Positions 42,301-48,663 are shown, counted from the first letter of the stretch. The stretch is DNA of 64,000 bases from Ktedonobacteria bacterium brp13 (GCA_015099395.1 AP024096.1:4030001-4094000); one strand, 5' to 3'. Program-made: numbers and translations. Notes: generated by a model not told the origin, from the letters alone.

Positions 42301-43243
42301 GCTCACAATAGCCGCTAATAGGTACAAAGCGCGTATAGAGACCCAGCGCGGTTTCAAGCTCTTCATCGATGCGGCCATCACAGGCCACACCAATCTGGAT
42401 ATATGGCTCATCGCTCAAACGCCAGAGCAGGACCATCCAGCAGGTTAGCAGCCAGCAAGGAACAGAGGTGCGGAATTGCTGAGCGCGTGCGTAGATTGTG
42501 GCGGTTAGCGTTTCATCGACGGCGAGGGCAAGCGATTCTGGAGAAAAAACATCTGCCCCTGCTTCTCTGATTGAAGCACCTTTGCTATCCTCTTCCCTCA
42601 GGAAAGGTATCTGAGAGAGTGCAAAGGGCGATAGGGAGTTCTTACGCCAATATTGTTGCTGTTCCTCCGCCTCGTCCTCGCGCAATAATTCTTCCTGCCA
42701 GGCGGCTATATCAGCATATTGAAGCTGATCCTCTAACTCGACGTCCTCACCGGTATCACCAGTATATGCGCCAAATACTTCATCAATAAATACCTTCAGC
42801 GTTATTGCATCGGCGCAAAGAGCAGGTAGACGGGCAAGCAATATAAACCTGTCTCCCGACAGTTGCAGCAGCCATATATGTAAGAGGGGATCACGCGTCG
42901 GATCATCCGCGCTCCGTTGTAACAAGGCCTGTGCCTCGCTGAGCAGCGTCTCCTGGCGAGAGGTCTCCACCTGCCTTAAATCGATTACAGGCCATCTCGC
43001 TATAGAATGGGGGGTGACCACCTGCGCGGCAGTATTTGTAGCGGATAAACGATAAAATCGCGTACGCAGAATTTCGTGCCGTTCAACGGTGGACTGAATT
43101 GCTTTATCGAATGTATAGAGATCGAGATGCCCCTGTATGAGAACAGAGCACAGCGATTGATATGCATGACTCTTCTCTTGCCATAACCATAGGCGAGCCT
43201 GCTGGACAGAAAGACGGGAGCCTGTAAACTGCGTTGCTTGCAT
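30359..43243 (-). CDS. NRPS, four modules: C*-A(Asp)-PCP-C-A-PCP-C-A(Asn)-PCP-C-A(Tyr)-PCP
   Basis: This gene encodes a 4294-residue NRPS. ATG at 43243 has GGAAGG about 11 nt upstream. Domains: degenerate C-like domain (~10-450; LPALCAD ~139); A (FTSGSTG ~623; pocket D-L-T-K-V-G-H-I-G, Asp); PCP (~1018); C (~1216); A (~1693; D-A-A-T-V-A-A-V-C, one change from the classic Tyr code D-A-S-T-V-A-A-V-C); PCP (~2084); C (~2279); A (~2754; D-L-T-K-V-G-E-V-G, Asn-type); PCP (~3151); C (HHIVLDG ~3346); A (~3831; D-A-S-T-V-A-A-V-C, exact Tyr code); PCP (~4218). It ends in an acidic helix-forming tail (LEELSEDEIRLML), the usual C-terminal docking element, which suits the N-terminal helix of the next protein 25 nt downstream. 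Predicted residues 2-5 are Asp-aromatic-Asn-Tyr. It is first in its NRPS block and follows a ~770-bp intergenic region. Confidence 0.97.
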   Translation of the reverse strand: MQATQFTGSRLSVQQARLWLWQEKSHAYQSLCSVLIQGHLDLYTFDKAIQSTVERHEILRTRFYRLSATNTAAQVVTPHSIARWPVIDLRQVETSRQETLLSEAQALLQRSADDPTRDPLLHIWLLQLSGDRFILLARLPALCADAITLKVFIDEVFGAYTGDTGEDVELEDQLQYADIAAWQEELLREDEAEEQQQYWRKNSLSPFALSQIPFLREEDSKGASIREAGADVFSPESLALAVDETLTATIYARAQQFRTSVPCWLLTCWMVLLWRLSDEPYIQIGVACDGRIDEELETALGLYTRFVPISGYCEQNRTFEELLSSVDLSLQGGIERQLYFNWDTASDMQGGQDLPDFFPVSFEYHAWPSPFSTGSLTLSLQHVFSCTDPFALKMSIIDEGGRLQLALQYDPGKIASKHVQHLAELLRNLLQSAAQHPQRSISSLPILSSEAVQQLITSYSGPVVSIPDMVFHQLFEQEVRRHPEHLAVLDGREQMTYAQLNARANQLARVLQRAGVGPNVLVGLCLARGVSLLVGLLGILKAGGAYVPLDPEYPTSQLQRQLQVVQVPLLLTQRSLQERLAVWLGPQLYLEDLTERLGQEAAQDLPSHNEGEDIASVIFTSGSTGQPKGVLVRQQSLVNYTQALSRVLGSQPGWQYATVTTLAADLGNTAIFGALTTGGTVHLLDYATVTSTMAYAAWVQQHPIDVLKIVPSHLAALLSGEQARAVLPREALVLGGEALGGELVQQIAALSGRCQVYNHYGPTETTIGVLVKALGVPQTGGGAQEVTLGRPLTNTRVVIRDRRGNVVPIGVTGEVYVGGAGLAQGYVGQAEETAERFEPDGWSGEPGARLYRTGDLGQYTEGGEIRFVGRADRQVKIRGYRVELGEIEEVLRQQVGLKEVRVVWRREEGREGRLIGYVQGRRQGREQREQWSREMRKVVPEYQVPGKWVVVERWPLTENGKIDWRVLREQEEEQEAGGEERKEQEVGRSPMEELVQEIWQEVLGVQEVGLDENFFELGGHSLLATRIIARVRAVVQVEVSIVKLFERPTVAGLAQEIERRLRGGTGEGEEEERALEARARPQQVPLSFAQQRLWFLNQLEPGNTSYNKLINFYLRGSLSTRALEKSLAMIIERHEILRTTFQARAGQPVQVIRPIGTFHIPQIDLQQLATEERDLEARRLVKELAERAYDLALGPLLRVFLLQLQEQEHILLLSMHHIVSDGWSNGIFMRELKALYHAFVREQPSPLQPLSLQYADFALWQRQWLQGELLEMQLDYWKQQLAGVPPLEFPTDHPRPAVQTFRGAYISQALPPALCAQLVELSRREDVTQFMLLLAAFSVLLARYSGQNDISVGTPIANRTHTELENLIGFFVNTLVLRVDLSQDVTFRDVLKRVRKMTIEAYAHQDVPFEYLVERLQPQRDLSRHPFFQVLFGVQQASLETQTLDDLTLQDFVVDHTITKFDITFNIVSTEQGFQCGVEYSTGLFEEETIQRLLEHWQVLLEGIVADPAQPLSRLPLLPPHEQTLLLRQWSGEPHEPVEPRLFCDLFAEQVQRHPDALALVDEQHTLSYAALDRWASALAHLLREQGVGPEVVVGVQVERSVTWLIALLGILKAGGGYLPLDEKLPENRLRHILREAGVHLLVTLSGEQPDWVPADLPVLDVSSCWSILARQTCPLGWRVAVEAENLAYVIYTSGSTGTPKGVQIAHRGLGNLARAQSQLFAVEAHSHVLQYASQSFDASLAEVLVSLLSGASLYLASQPRLLPGASLTEVVERWGITVGTLPPSVLRWQPAGTLSSLQTLVVAGEACPADLGVRWGEGRRFCNAYGPSEVTVCATVGVKAADGAMPPIGKALSGQRVYVLDEQQQVVPVGTAGELYVGGIGEGRGYVGRAAETAERFVPDPFGQQAGGRLYRTGDRVRYRGDGNLEYLGRKDQQVKVRGYRVEPGEIEAVLREREGVWEAVVVVSESELGEVRLVGFVVEEEEGASGTWSEVRGWLQERLPDYMVPTHLVRLKELPLTRSGKIDRQALGRWTPKEEREEGEGVWELGEEYTPLEEVVSGIWQEVLELEGEAIGKDENFFDLGGHSLLATQIIARIQETFQVDILLQSLFEAPTIAGLAQRIEQALRGELRRDLPELKKVSRMEPIPLSFAQQRLWFLDRLEVDNTVYLIPGALHLRGSLNIQALERSIAELILRHESLRTTFSEQAEQAVQIIHPGGTFQLPCIDLRGVPGREREVVAQKLIAQEVQQPFHLSLGPLLRVYLLCISTQEHMLLLTMHHIISDGWSHEILVHELTALYRACISGQPSPLPPLAIQYADFTLWQRQWLQGELLEYQLRYWLEQLTDAPLLDLPLDHPRSPVQTYRGATQKLVLPSSLREQLVALSKEQHVTLFMLLLAAFNSMLVRYTGQSDLSVGTPIANRIHSELEGIVGFFVNTLVMRTNLAGNPSFVEVIRRVREVALGAYAHQDVPFEYVVERLQPERDLSRSPLFQVAFSVQQMAHTVENVEGLILSKVNIERSVARFDLNFTLVSTEEGLHCFLEYNTDLFEAATIQRLLEHWQVFLQGIVADPTQRLADLPLLTSEEWDRLLVTLNTTMQTPSNEAVYLHQLFEQQARQFPDCVAVVYEEEHLTYAQLDRRANQVAHALRARGVGADSIVGVSLPRSPELAIALLAILKAGGAYLPLDVTLPRERLHFLLIDAQPALVIATRKQVQTLIGEVVDQSQLLCLDQAWLELSAEATHAPTSVLQKDNLAYVIYTSGSTGQPKGTMITHRGLSNYVSWGSAYYEVERGSGSIVHSSIGFDLTVTSLFMPLLVGRSVCLVPEEENIEGLLHLLRQRKHTGLLKITPAHLEALNQYLAPEELSEIAHTLVIGGEALGCEGLRTWRRSAPQTRLINEYGPTETVVGCCIYEVVPEDPETGMVPIGFPIANTQLYILDQYLQPVPTGVVGELYIGGEGLTRGYLNRAELTAERFLPDPFSKSPGVRLYKSGDLARYRPDGCIEYLGRNDEQVKVRGYRIELGEIDAVLRQHPDVQDAVVLLRTEPSGDPRLIGYIVAQAEETPASESLRAFLGSHLPAYMIPSAFLFLNALPLTANGKVDRRQLLKMPVEHHFENHIDSAPRTPIEEILWQIWRDLLGAEAIGIYDNFFALGGHSLLAMRLVSQMRSTLHVELPLRSVFEVSTIAGQAKLIEQALGGEVKDHEPPLVPVSRTDRLPLSFAQQRLWLLCLLEPENRAYIIPAAQRLRGVLDRVALEQSIAMLVQRHETLRTTFSTRSGEPVQIIHPAGEVSLPLLDLSGLAQDRREAEARRLATQEAQRAFHLEQGPLLRCSLLCLDDREHILLLVMHHIVLDGWSSNIFQHELAILYRALSAGRSSSLAPLPIQYADFAVWQRQWLQGAVLDRQMDYWQQQLAGVPPLELPTDHPRPAVQTFRGASASFTLPLALQEKLIALSESTHVTLFILLLAAFQALLACYTEQTDICVGTAVANRTRSETELLIGFFVNILALRTNLSGDPTFLELLNRVREVTLDAYAHQDIPFELLVEKLQVERARSRAPLAQVLFGLVQPPFEVEDLAEAGGLIQSDFKIEHDISKYEMTFSVVSDAHGLRCNVEYNIDLFESHTIQRFLEHWQMLLEGIVAEPRTRLSDLPLLTERERQMLLLEWNMTQTALPGTSDFPRSFEKQAVATPDAIALVSGNGPGEPDTHLSYGELNRRANQLAHVLREQGVGPEVLVGVLLDRSVNLVICLLAVLKAGGGYVPLDLSYPDARLTYMLNDANVSLLLTDQQYPQISIPAHARIIQLDRLQELLAQQSTKNLVDRTGAGNIAYVIYTSGSTGAPKGVVVTHAGLVNLAQVQARAFEVDSESHVLQFASPSFDASISEIVVTLLAGGSLYLIAREETLPGPGLVKVLAERAISVLTLPPSALAGLPVELFPDMHTLVVAGEACPADLVERWAGTRRFCNAYGPTEATVCASIATEIAFNGRKPSIGWPIANIRLYVLDAYLQPVPIGVPGELHIGGIGLARGYLNQPELTAERFIPDPFSEYGGERLYKTGDRVRYRSDGSLEYLGRLDQQVKVRGYRIELEEIEAVLLQHPAVHECIVLMREDVPGDQRLVAYLVPGERERLFSWSEMHTWLEERLPEYMLPSHIVTLKELPLSPAGKIDRRNLPPPSQIAEDENDDLVLPRTPLEEQLAEIWCDVLGDEEIGVYDNFFALGGHSLLAMRLITQVQKKCQVDLPLNILFDAPTIAELAEVIKLKQNAQIEQNENEELLRMLNALEELSEDEIRLMLNSEM
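36781..39031 (-). repeat. C(part)-A-PCP duplicate, copy in module 3
   Basis: This is the partner of 22479-24729 in a different gene. The divergent patch here is 36944-37012. The adenylation pocket D-A-A-T-V-A-A-V-C is identical in both. Confidence 0.92.
39956..41833 (-). repeat. Asp module duplicate, copy in module 2
   Basis: This is the partner of 9940-11817. Both encode the exact Asp pocket code and a highly charged A-PCP linker rich in Glu, Arg, Gln and Gly. Confidence 0.92.
41895..43213 (-). other. C* domain 1 (degenerate condensation-like domain)
   Basis: This is the N-terminal domain of the 43243-30359 NRPS. It has the condensation-fold opening (LSVQQARLW, then a RHEILRTRF stretch), but the catalytic HHxxxDG site reads LPALCAD. 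The residue positions therefore lack both catalytic histidines. It lies directly before an Asp-specific A domain and after a partner protein that already ends in an intact C domain. I infer an interface or docking role rather than peptide bond formation. Confidence 0.85.
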
Positions 43244-43320
43244 TTGCTTGTTCTACCTTCCGTTTTTGCCAACTTTCCTGTGTTATAAGCTTCATGAGAA
43301 TCTCTAGAGCCTGTTACAAA

Positions 43321-43452
43321 GCGTTTGCTTCCCATGCCCTCGGCTTGCGCTCCGCCTGACGTTTCGCGCCACCACATAAAATATGCGCGAGCGCCGCAGG
43401 CGCGAGACTCGCCTTGGCAAGGTCGGTTCCCAATGTGCTGGGAGGCAAACAC
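43321..43452 (+). repeat. MITE-like element, copy 1
   Basis: This stretch of about 132 bp is bounded by GCGTTTGCTTCCCA and TGGGAGGCAAAC, imperfect terminal inverted repeats. The interior shares TTCCCATGCC, CCTGACGTTTCGC and a GCGCCGCAGGCGCGA segment with copy 2 at 55114-55270, which is in the opposite orientation. No protein is encoded. It lies 78 bp upstream of the NRPS start codon at 43243. Confidence 0.65.
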
Positions 43453-43628
43453 ACTCTTAGCGATCCAATGTGAAAAAATGAAGTGCTGCTGGTTATTGAT
43501 GGTTTCTTACATCTACTCACTCACACCAGGGGTCAGGAGTATTCAGCAAGGATGGAACCTGGAGTTGTTGCTATGCGATAGTGAGAGGTGGGTAGTAGAG
43601 TAGAAACAACCATAACGTAGACAAACTC

Positions 43629-43660
43629 CGTCCTCCAACACAGGACTGTATTGGAGGACG
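43629..43660. other. Inverted repeat upstream of the NRPS genes
   Basis: CGTCCTCCAA (43629-43638) and TTGGAGGACG (43651-43660) are perfect inverted arms of 10 bp, with an inner ACAG/CTGT pair. It lies about 390 bp upstream of the 43243 start. It could be an operator or a structured leader element; nothing else identifies it. Confidence 0.45.
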
Positions 43661-43936
43661 AATTATCTATTCCCCGTTTCCGCCGGAGCGCGAGCTATCA
43701 ACGAACAGAAGCGTGTATTTCCCCAGAAACCAGTAGATGCGCTGTGGCAGACGCACATAACAGGCCCACCCGGAAAAGCCCACCTGCGCAATCACTGTTG
43801 CTTATCAGGCGTCTCTATCTTCTCTGGCTGGCAATGCTCTGTATAAATAACATATACACAAGCACTTCATAGAGTGTAGCTCTGAATGATATCCACCTTC
43901 AATCATCTCTCGTGGTATTTTCGTAGGGAAAAAGGA

Positions 43937-44010
43937 GTATATTTTGTGCGTACCCTGCCTCCTTGCCTCCTTGCCGATGGAAAAGGAGACAGGATACACA
44001 CAAAATACGC
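43937..44010 (-). terminator. Long hairpin terminator after the exporter operon
   Basis: Arms 43937-43964 and 43983-44010 are inverted copies of 28 nt with about five differences, three of which become G-U pairs in the minus-strand transcript. The hairpin starts at the base directly after the stop codon of the last exporter gene (44011). After the stem the minus strand reads ACTCCTTTTTCCC, a modest U-tract. Confidence 0.65.
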
Positions 44011-44652
44011 TTATTGTTTTGGAGTCTGCCCATCATTTAGAAAAGCATTTAAGACATCGGAGTCCAACATGTTCTGATCCCAGCTTCTCGCGGTCTGCAT
44101 TCTCTGGTCGGCCTCCTGCTGCGTCAGAGCAGACTGGCTGACGAGTTTATCACACCCCGCTTGAATGGCGTTGAGTTCGATCGTTCGTAGCTGATCAGGA
44201 GAGACATTATGCTCCGTAGCAACCGTAGACAGCACATTGCCGGAACCACTGTGGGACATCTTGGAGGTATTGCTGCCCGATTGCAGACTGCTCTTGAGAT
44301 CCGAGACGCTCATATGCAGCCCCTGAGCGGTCTGTGTTTGAATAGTCTGCCAGTAGATGGCTGGATCGTTCTGCCCGACAACAGTAGCCGAGGGTTGTAC
44401 ATTCCCCGCTCCATTCTTTATGGCATCGCTCGTGGTTGGCGTAGATGTCGAGGGAGACACAAACTGCAACACCATCAAAGCAAGCACCACAACAACTACG
44501 ACGCCTCCTACTATCAACAAGAGGGTGAATATATTGAAGTTTCTTCCACGCGGAGGCGGCACTGGCCGATGTACCTCATTCAACGCTGTATCCTCTCTGG
44601 CAGTCTTTACCGCTTCATACTGCACATTTTCTCGAAAATCGCCCTGTGTCAT
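44011..44652 (-). CDS. Single-pass membrane-anchored extracytoplasmic protein B (exporter partner)
   Basis: This gene encodes a 213-residue protein. ATG at 44652 has AAGGAG 7 nt upstream. It has a short cytoplasmic N-terminus with a basic PPPRGRN stretch, one transmembrane segment at about residues 40-63, a Ser/Thr/Pro-rich linker, then an outside helical domain (YWQTIQTQTAQGLHMSV, then VSPDQLRTIEL and DKLVSQ). It is clearly homologous to the product of 48663-48037. Each copy follows a giant FtsX permease gene, so it probably works with the exporter, for example as an extracytoplasmic adaptor or substrate-binding partner. I do not recognise a named family. The gene ends exactly where a long hairpin begins, so it appears to be last in the exporter operon. 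Confidence 0.85.
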   Translation of the reverse strand: MTQGDFRENVQYEAVKTAREDTALNEVHRPVPPPRGRNFNIFTLLLIVGGVVVVVVLALMVLQFVSPSTSTPTTSDAIKNGAGNVQPSATVVGQNDPAIYWQTIQTQTAQGLHMSVSDLKSSLQSGSNTSKMSHSGSGNVLSTVATEHNVSPDQLRTIELNAIQAGCDKLVSQSALTQQEADQRMQTARSWDQNMLDSDVLNAFLNDGQTPKQ

Positions 44653-44730
44653 TATCTTTCTCCTTATTTCTCAGCTATACGATAGCATAACAACAACATT
44701 TCGACTCAATTTGGAAGAAATAGCTTATTT

Positions 44731-47700
44731 CTACTCATAGCGCAAAGCCTCTGCGGCCGAGATGCGCGAAACGTGGTGGATCGACAGGCCGGTACACCCC
44801 AGCGCTATCAGATAGCAGCCCAGGAGGATCAATCCGATAAAGCCGAAAGGAAGCGCGATGGTCTGGTCCAGAGTGCGATCAACCCAATACACAATGAACG
44901 CCGCCAGCGCGAACCCGGTAAGCAAACTCAAGAGGATAAGAAAACTTGATTCCAGGATAAACGAATAACGCACTAGACGCTGCGAAAAACCCAGTGCACG
45001 CAGCAGACCGATCTGTTGACGCCGCTCAACCACTGCCCGGCTGGCGACCACCCCGATAGAAAAAGCTCCGAAGAGCAGCCCGACGGCCAGATAACTGGAT
45101 AAAAACAAAGTAAGGTTCGTAGTATACGCGTTGCGTTCGCTCTGATCTAAGACGGTCAGTGAGGCGTCCGTAGCGTTGAGTTGCAGAGCTCGCTCCAGGT
45201 CACCTGTCGCCTGGTCAACACTAACCCCCGACTGTAGACGAAAGTAGTAAAATGCATTTTCACTGGAAGATGCCGGGGATACATTCCCCGCTGTTCTCGA
45301 CGAGAGCAAGACCGTCGACCAGTGGATATTACTGGACATAATCCCAATGATTGTAAGCTGCTGATGGAGGGTTTGAGCAACATTTTGCGCAGTTATATCA
45401 ATGGTAAAAGGCGTAAAACCGGAGGCTCCTGGCAACCCCTCACCCGCCCTATACTGTAAAACGGCGTAACCAGGATGTTCACGCAGCGCATCCCACACCT
45501 GCCGATCTGAAGTGTACCCCTGCGCACGCGCATAGAAAGGCATAGTGGTCAGTGACAGATAGGTATCATCCATCACCAGCGGTGGTTCCTGAGCAGAATA
45601 GATTGGATTGCCGGGAAAAGGCAGTTGAATCTGAGCAGCGCTGTCAGGCGCGTAGAGAAAATGGAAGCGGGCCACCGCTGCAATATCCTGGCGCAACGAA
45701 TCAGGAGTCGCCAGCACCTGCTGCTCCAGACGTTGATCCGACTGACCTCCGTTCACCGCCAGTTCAAGTTGGAAGTTGCCGGTTGTCACCTGTACCTGCG
45801 ATTGCTGAATCGTACCGACGTTGTTGATGATCAAGAGCTGGATGAGAAAGGCAATCAGGCTCAACAGCAAGATCGTTACTCCGCTACGGAAACGAAACGT
45901 CAGTGGATAGGCCAGCGCCGTACGGCTTAGCGGTGCCAGTCGCCGTATCAGGCGGAGAAGTTGCGAGAGCAGATACGCCAGTAGCCCGCTGTTACCCACA
46001 ACGATCAACACACTACCCATGAGCGGCAGGAGCAGATATAATGCGCACTCCAGAATTGATGGGTCACCAGCCCGGCTGAAAAATGGGCTATCCAGTGCTG
46101 AGGCCATAGGCGCAAAAACCAGCAGCAAAAAATCTTGTGCCATGCGCAGACCCAGAACCAGCCAGCCGGTGCCAATACAATTCAAGCAAAGCCACCGACC
46201 AACCTCAGGAGATACATGCAGCAGTTCTCCCCCCCAGCGTATAAAAAGTCCAGCACTTGCTATGACAAGAGCCAGTCCACTCAACTGCATCCACGTTGCA
46301 GCATCACCCAGACGCACTCCCTGCTCATACAGGCCAGAGCCGATAAGTAGGCACAGTGGACCGCGCACACATAATTCCCATATCAGTCGAACCAGAGTCT
46401 CGCAATAGCGGGCATGCCGCCGCTGTGGCGTTTCAGGGATCAGCAACCCCCTGTTATCCCGGACTTCCGTGTGAAGATGGCGCAAGAGAACCAGCAATGG
46501 GATACGCCGCGTGGAAGGACTATCCAGATCGCGCAACGCAGCGACGATATCCATACGACTGATCCAGGCAGCGGAGATCCCAATCACCAGCACTGAGACC
46601 AGAATGCTCAGACCTCCCGCAAAGCAGATACTTTGCCAGTTCACTGAGAGAGCGAGAGGAATATGCCCGGCCTGCACTGTAACAAATGGATCGACCAGCG
46701 TAGGCGCCTGCGTCAGTAAGGACAGTTCCAGCGTGGTCGCCCCGATACCCAGCAACAGTCCCAGCACAGTAGCAGCAATGCTGTAGCAACATCCTTCGAT
46801 GAGCAGGGCCAGCAAGAGGTGAGAGCGTTGCAAACCAATCGCCCGGCACATCCCCAGCTCCGTTCGCCGCTCGGCCGCCAGCAACAGCCAGAGCAAGATC
46901 TGCAAGAGTAAACCCGCACCGACCAGCATCGATGAAAAGGCAGGCAGGAGATACGTGAGCTGTCGTGCGGCTGGAGACACGATCAGTTCCCACTTGTTGC
47001 TGACCAGCGGAAAGAGAGAGGAGGTCCCTCCCATACTCTCAACAACAGTTGGCTTCAAGGGATGAATACTGACATGCGTCAGGTCGGTAGGCGTAAGACT
47101 ACTCAGATTCTCAGGGGAGACACCGAAGATCGACTGTAAGGCGCTCAACACCGCCTGACTCCGCACATCATTCGGTCCACTATCGTCCAGCCCTCCCGTC
47201 CCCACATTCTTCACACAAAGCATGTTCGGGACCAGCGGCAGGTGGTAGCGCTGCTCAAACTGTTGCTGAAGAGCGGAGAACGACAGAATAACTTCGGATT
47301 GAGTGGAGTTGATCGCCAGTTCGCTGGAGGTCAGCACCAGATCGGTAGAAAGCACGGCGCGCACGGTCACCGTCAAAGTGCCCGCATAGGTATCTAACTT
47401 GATCTGAAGCTGGTCTCCGGGACGTATATGGGCCGATTCAGCGGCGGTTCTACTCAACAATACGGCTCCGTCATTAAGAACCTGGAATTGTTGCCTACGA
47501 CCACTCGTGTCGGTAATGGGACCAAAGACCTGATCGAAGTCTGATGGCACGGCATAGAGAAATGACTGTGGTAAGACCATGCCGCTCTGAGAAGAGGTCA
47601 CCGTTATCCCATGCACATAGAGCGCAGTACTGGCCTGTACCTCGGGCAGGGTATGCAGGCGAGTAAGAGCTTGCGCAACCTGATCCTGAGTGAAAGGTCC

Positions 47701-47991
47701 GGTGACCACCTCATCCACAGAGCCAACCTTCGCCAGGCGGTCCGACACCTGCGAATTACGAAAGCTATCTTGCAAACCCAGAATCACTGTAATAAAGGCC
47801 GTCGAGAGCATCAGACCGGCGAGCATAGTGGCGGTCCGACCGGGACGGCGCAGGGTATTGCGCCATCCCAGGTGGAGTAGAAACGGGTTACGCCCGCCCA
47901 TCGCCAGAATCACCAGCAGAACTCCTCCCAGCAGGCCCAGCAGTTCCAGGGCCAACAGTGTTTGAGTCTGTCCAATGAGTGTACCGTGCAT
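44731..47991 (-). CDS. ABC transporter permease B, double FtsX domain
   Basis: This gene encodes a 1086-residue membrane protein of the MacB/FtsX permease superfamily. It has an N-terminal membrane segment (~10-30), a second one at ~54-72, and a large outside region to ~350. An FtsX core follows with the cytoplasmic signature AAERRTELGMCRAIGLQ. Then come a central multi-span region (~540-720), a second outside region, and a C-terminal FtsX core (VVERRQQIGLLRALGFSQ). The protein looks like two fused FtsX halves. It is a close paralogue of the 52014-48721 product, and the two probably pair on the single ATPase encoded upstream. The substrate is likely the lipopeptide of this cluster (export or self-protection), by context only. 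The ribosome site upstream of ATG 47991 is weak. Confidence 0.92.
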   Translation of the reverse strand: MHGTLIGQTQTLLALELLGLLGGVLLVILAMGGRNPFLLHLGWRNTLRRPGRTATMLAGLMLSTAFITVILGLQDSFRNSQVSDRLAKVGSVDEVVTGPFTQDQVAQALTRLHTLPEVQASTALYVHGITVTSSQSGMVLPQSFLYAVPSDFDQVFGPITDTSGRRQQFQVLNDGAVLLSRTAAESAHIRPGDQLQIKLDTYAGTLTVTVRAVLSTDLVLTSSELAINSTQSEVILSFSALQQQFEQRYHLPLVPNMLCVKNVGTGGLDDSGPNDVRSQAVLSALQSIFGVSPENLSSLTPTDLTHVSIHPLKPTVVESMGGTSSLFPLVSNKWELIVSPAARQLTYLLPAFSSMLVGAGLLLQILLWLLLAAERRTELGMCRAIGLQRSHLLLALLIEGCCYSIAATVLGLLLGIGATTLELSLLTQAPTLVDPFVTVQAGHIPLALSVNWQSICFAGGLSILVSVLVIGISAAWISRMDIVAALRDLDSPSTRRIPLLVLLRHLHTEVRDNRGLLIPETPQRRHARYCETLVRLIWELCVRGPLCLLIGSGLYEQGVRLGDAATWMQLSGLALVIASAGLFIRWGGELLHVSPEVGRWLCLNCIGTGWLVLGLRMAQDFLLLVFAPMASALDSPFFSRAGDPSILECALYLLLPLMGSVLIVVGNSGLLAYLLSQLLRLIRRLAPLSRTALAYPLTFRFRSGVTILLLSLIAFLIQLLIINNVGTIQQSQVQVTTGNFQLELAVNGGQSDQRLEQQVLATPDSLRQDIAAVARFHFLYAPDSAAQIQLPFPGNPIYSAQEPPLVMDDTYLSLTTMPFYARAQGYTSDRQVWDALREHPGYAVLQYRAGEGLPGASGFTPFTIDITAQNVAQTLHQQLTIIGIMSSNIHWSTVLLSSRTAGNVSPASSSENAFYYFRLQSGVSVDQATGDLERALQLNATDASLTVLDQSERNAYTTNLTLFLSSYLAVGLLFGAFSIGVVASRAVVERRQQIGLLRALGFSQRLVRYSFILESSFLILLSLLTGFALAAFIVYWVDRTLDQTIALPFGFIGLILLGCYLIALGCTGLSIHHVSRISAAEALRYE

Positions 47992-48036
47992 CGTTTACTC
48001 AGTTCTTTCTCTCCCATAAAGGATAGGGCAGGGTAC

Positions 48037-48663
48037 CTAGTGACTCATGAATACTGAAGCGATATAGCCATTGGGATCGCTATGATCCCTCATGTTCGCC
48101 AGGTTTGCATTGGCCTGGTCCTGTGTAGTGACTCCCTGAGAGACCATCTGGTCAAGGCCCTTCTGCAGCGAGCTCAGCTCAAGTGTCTTCAACTGGCCTG
48201 CGGAAAGCCCTTGCTGCGTTGCGATCTGAACGACCGCGTCGCCTGGATTCCCGCCGGTGTTACTCTTCCCCGTACCTCCAGAGGAGCCGTCCCAGACCTG
48301 GTGCAGCTTTGTGCTCAACTGCTCTACGCTCAGATGCATCCCCGCCGCCATCTCACTCTTCACTGTTTGCCAGTATGCCGGTGGATAGTTGGTATCAAAA
48401 AGCGTTCCGCCCTGGTTATTCCCTTTTGTTGCCGGAGTACTCTGAGCCTGGGGTGTACTGGTGGATGGGGTTTGCCCATTCGACGTCGATGGCGAGAAAC
48501 TACGCAGCGCAACAAAGAGGATGACAGCGACAACGACCAGTCCACCGACGACCAGCAGGATAGCCGAGAGCTTCGAGCCTGATTGCCTCTCTGGTTTCAT
48601 AAACGCTCCTGACATACTACGCTGCTCTTCATCTCTGTTCTTTTCTGGTGATTTATTCTGCAT
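48037..48663 (-). CDS. Single-pass membrane-anchored extracytoplasmic protein A (exporter partner)
   Basis: This gene encodes a 208-residue protein from the ATG at 48663, which has AAGGAA 5 nt upstream. An in-frame ATG at 48720 directly follows the permease stop but has no ribosome site, so I prefer the shorter form. After a charged N-terminus there is one transmembrane segment of about 22 residues (SAILLVVGGLVVVAVILFV), then a Ser/Thr/Pro/Gln-rich linker and a helical outside domain (YWQTVKSEMAAGMHLSV, LSAGQLKTLEL, LDQMVSQ). It is homologous to the 44652-44011 product; the two share a YWQT...GxHxSV...QLxTxEL...VSQ pattern. The gene is sandwiched between the two permease genes. Its function is unknown; a partner role with the permease is inferred from repeated pairing. 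Confidence 0.85.
   Translation of the reverse strand: MQNKSPEKNRDEEQRSMSGAFMKPERQSGSKLSAILLVVGGLVVVAVILFVALRSFSPSTSNGQTPSTSTPQAQSTPATKGNNQGGTLFDTNYPPAYWQTVKSEMAAGMHLSVEQLSTKLHQVWDGSSGGTGKSNTGGNPGDAVVQIATQQGLSAGQLKTLELSSLQKGLDQMVSQGVTTQDQANANLANMRDHSDPNGYIASVFMSH

Larger units (their letters stand above)
43244..44010. other. Intergenic region upstream of the main NRPS genes
   Basis: This stretch of about 770 bp has no convincing gene; its small open frames have no ribosome sites or family features. It contains the exporter terminator hairpin (43937-44010), a 10-bp inverted repeat (43629-43660) and MITE-like copy 1 (43321-43452). A TATAAC on the minus strand at 43287-43282 is a weak -10 candidate for the NRPS genes, without a good -35. 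Confidence 0.6.

Noticed and set aside
43325..43872. Small + strand open frames in the 770-bp intergenic region
   Set aside because: They overlap the MITE-like element and the inverted repeat, lack ribosome sites and look like nothing known.
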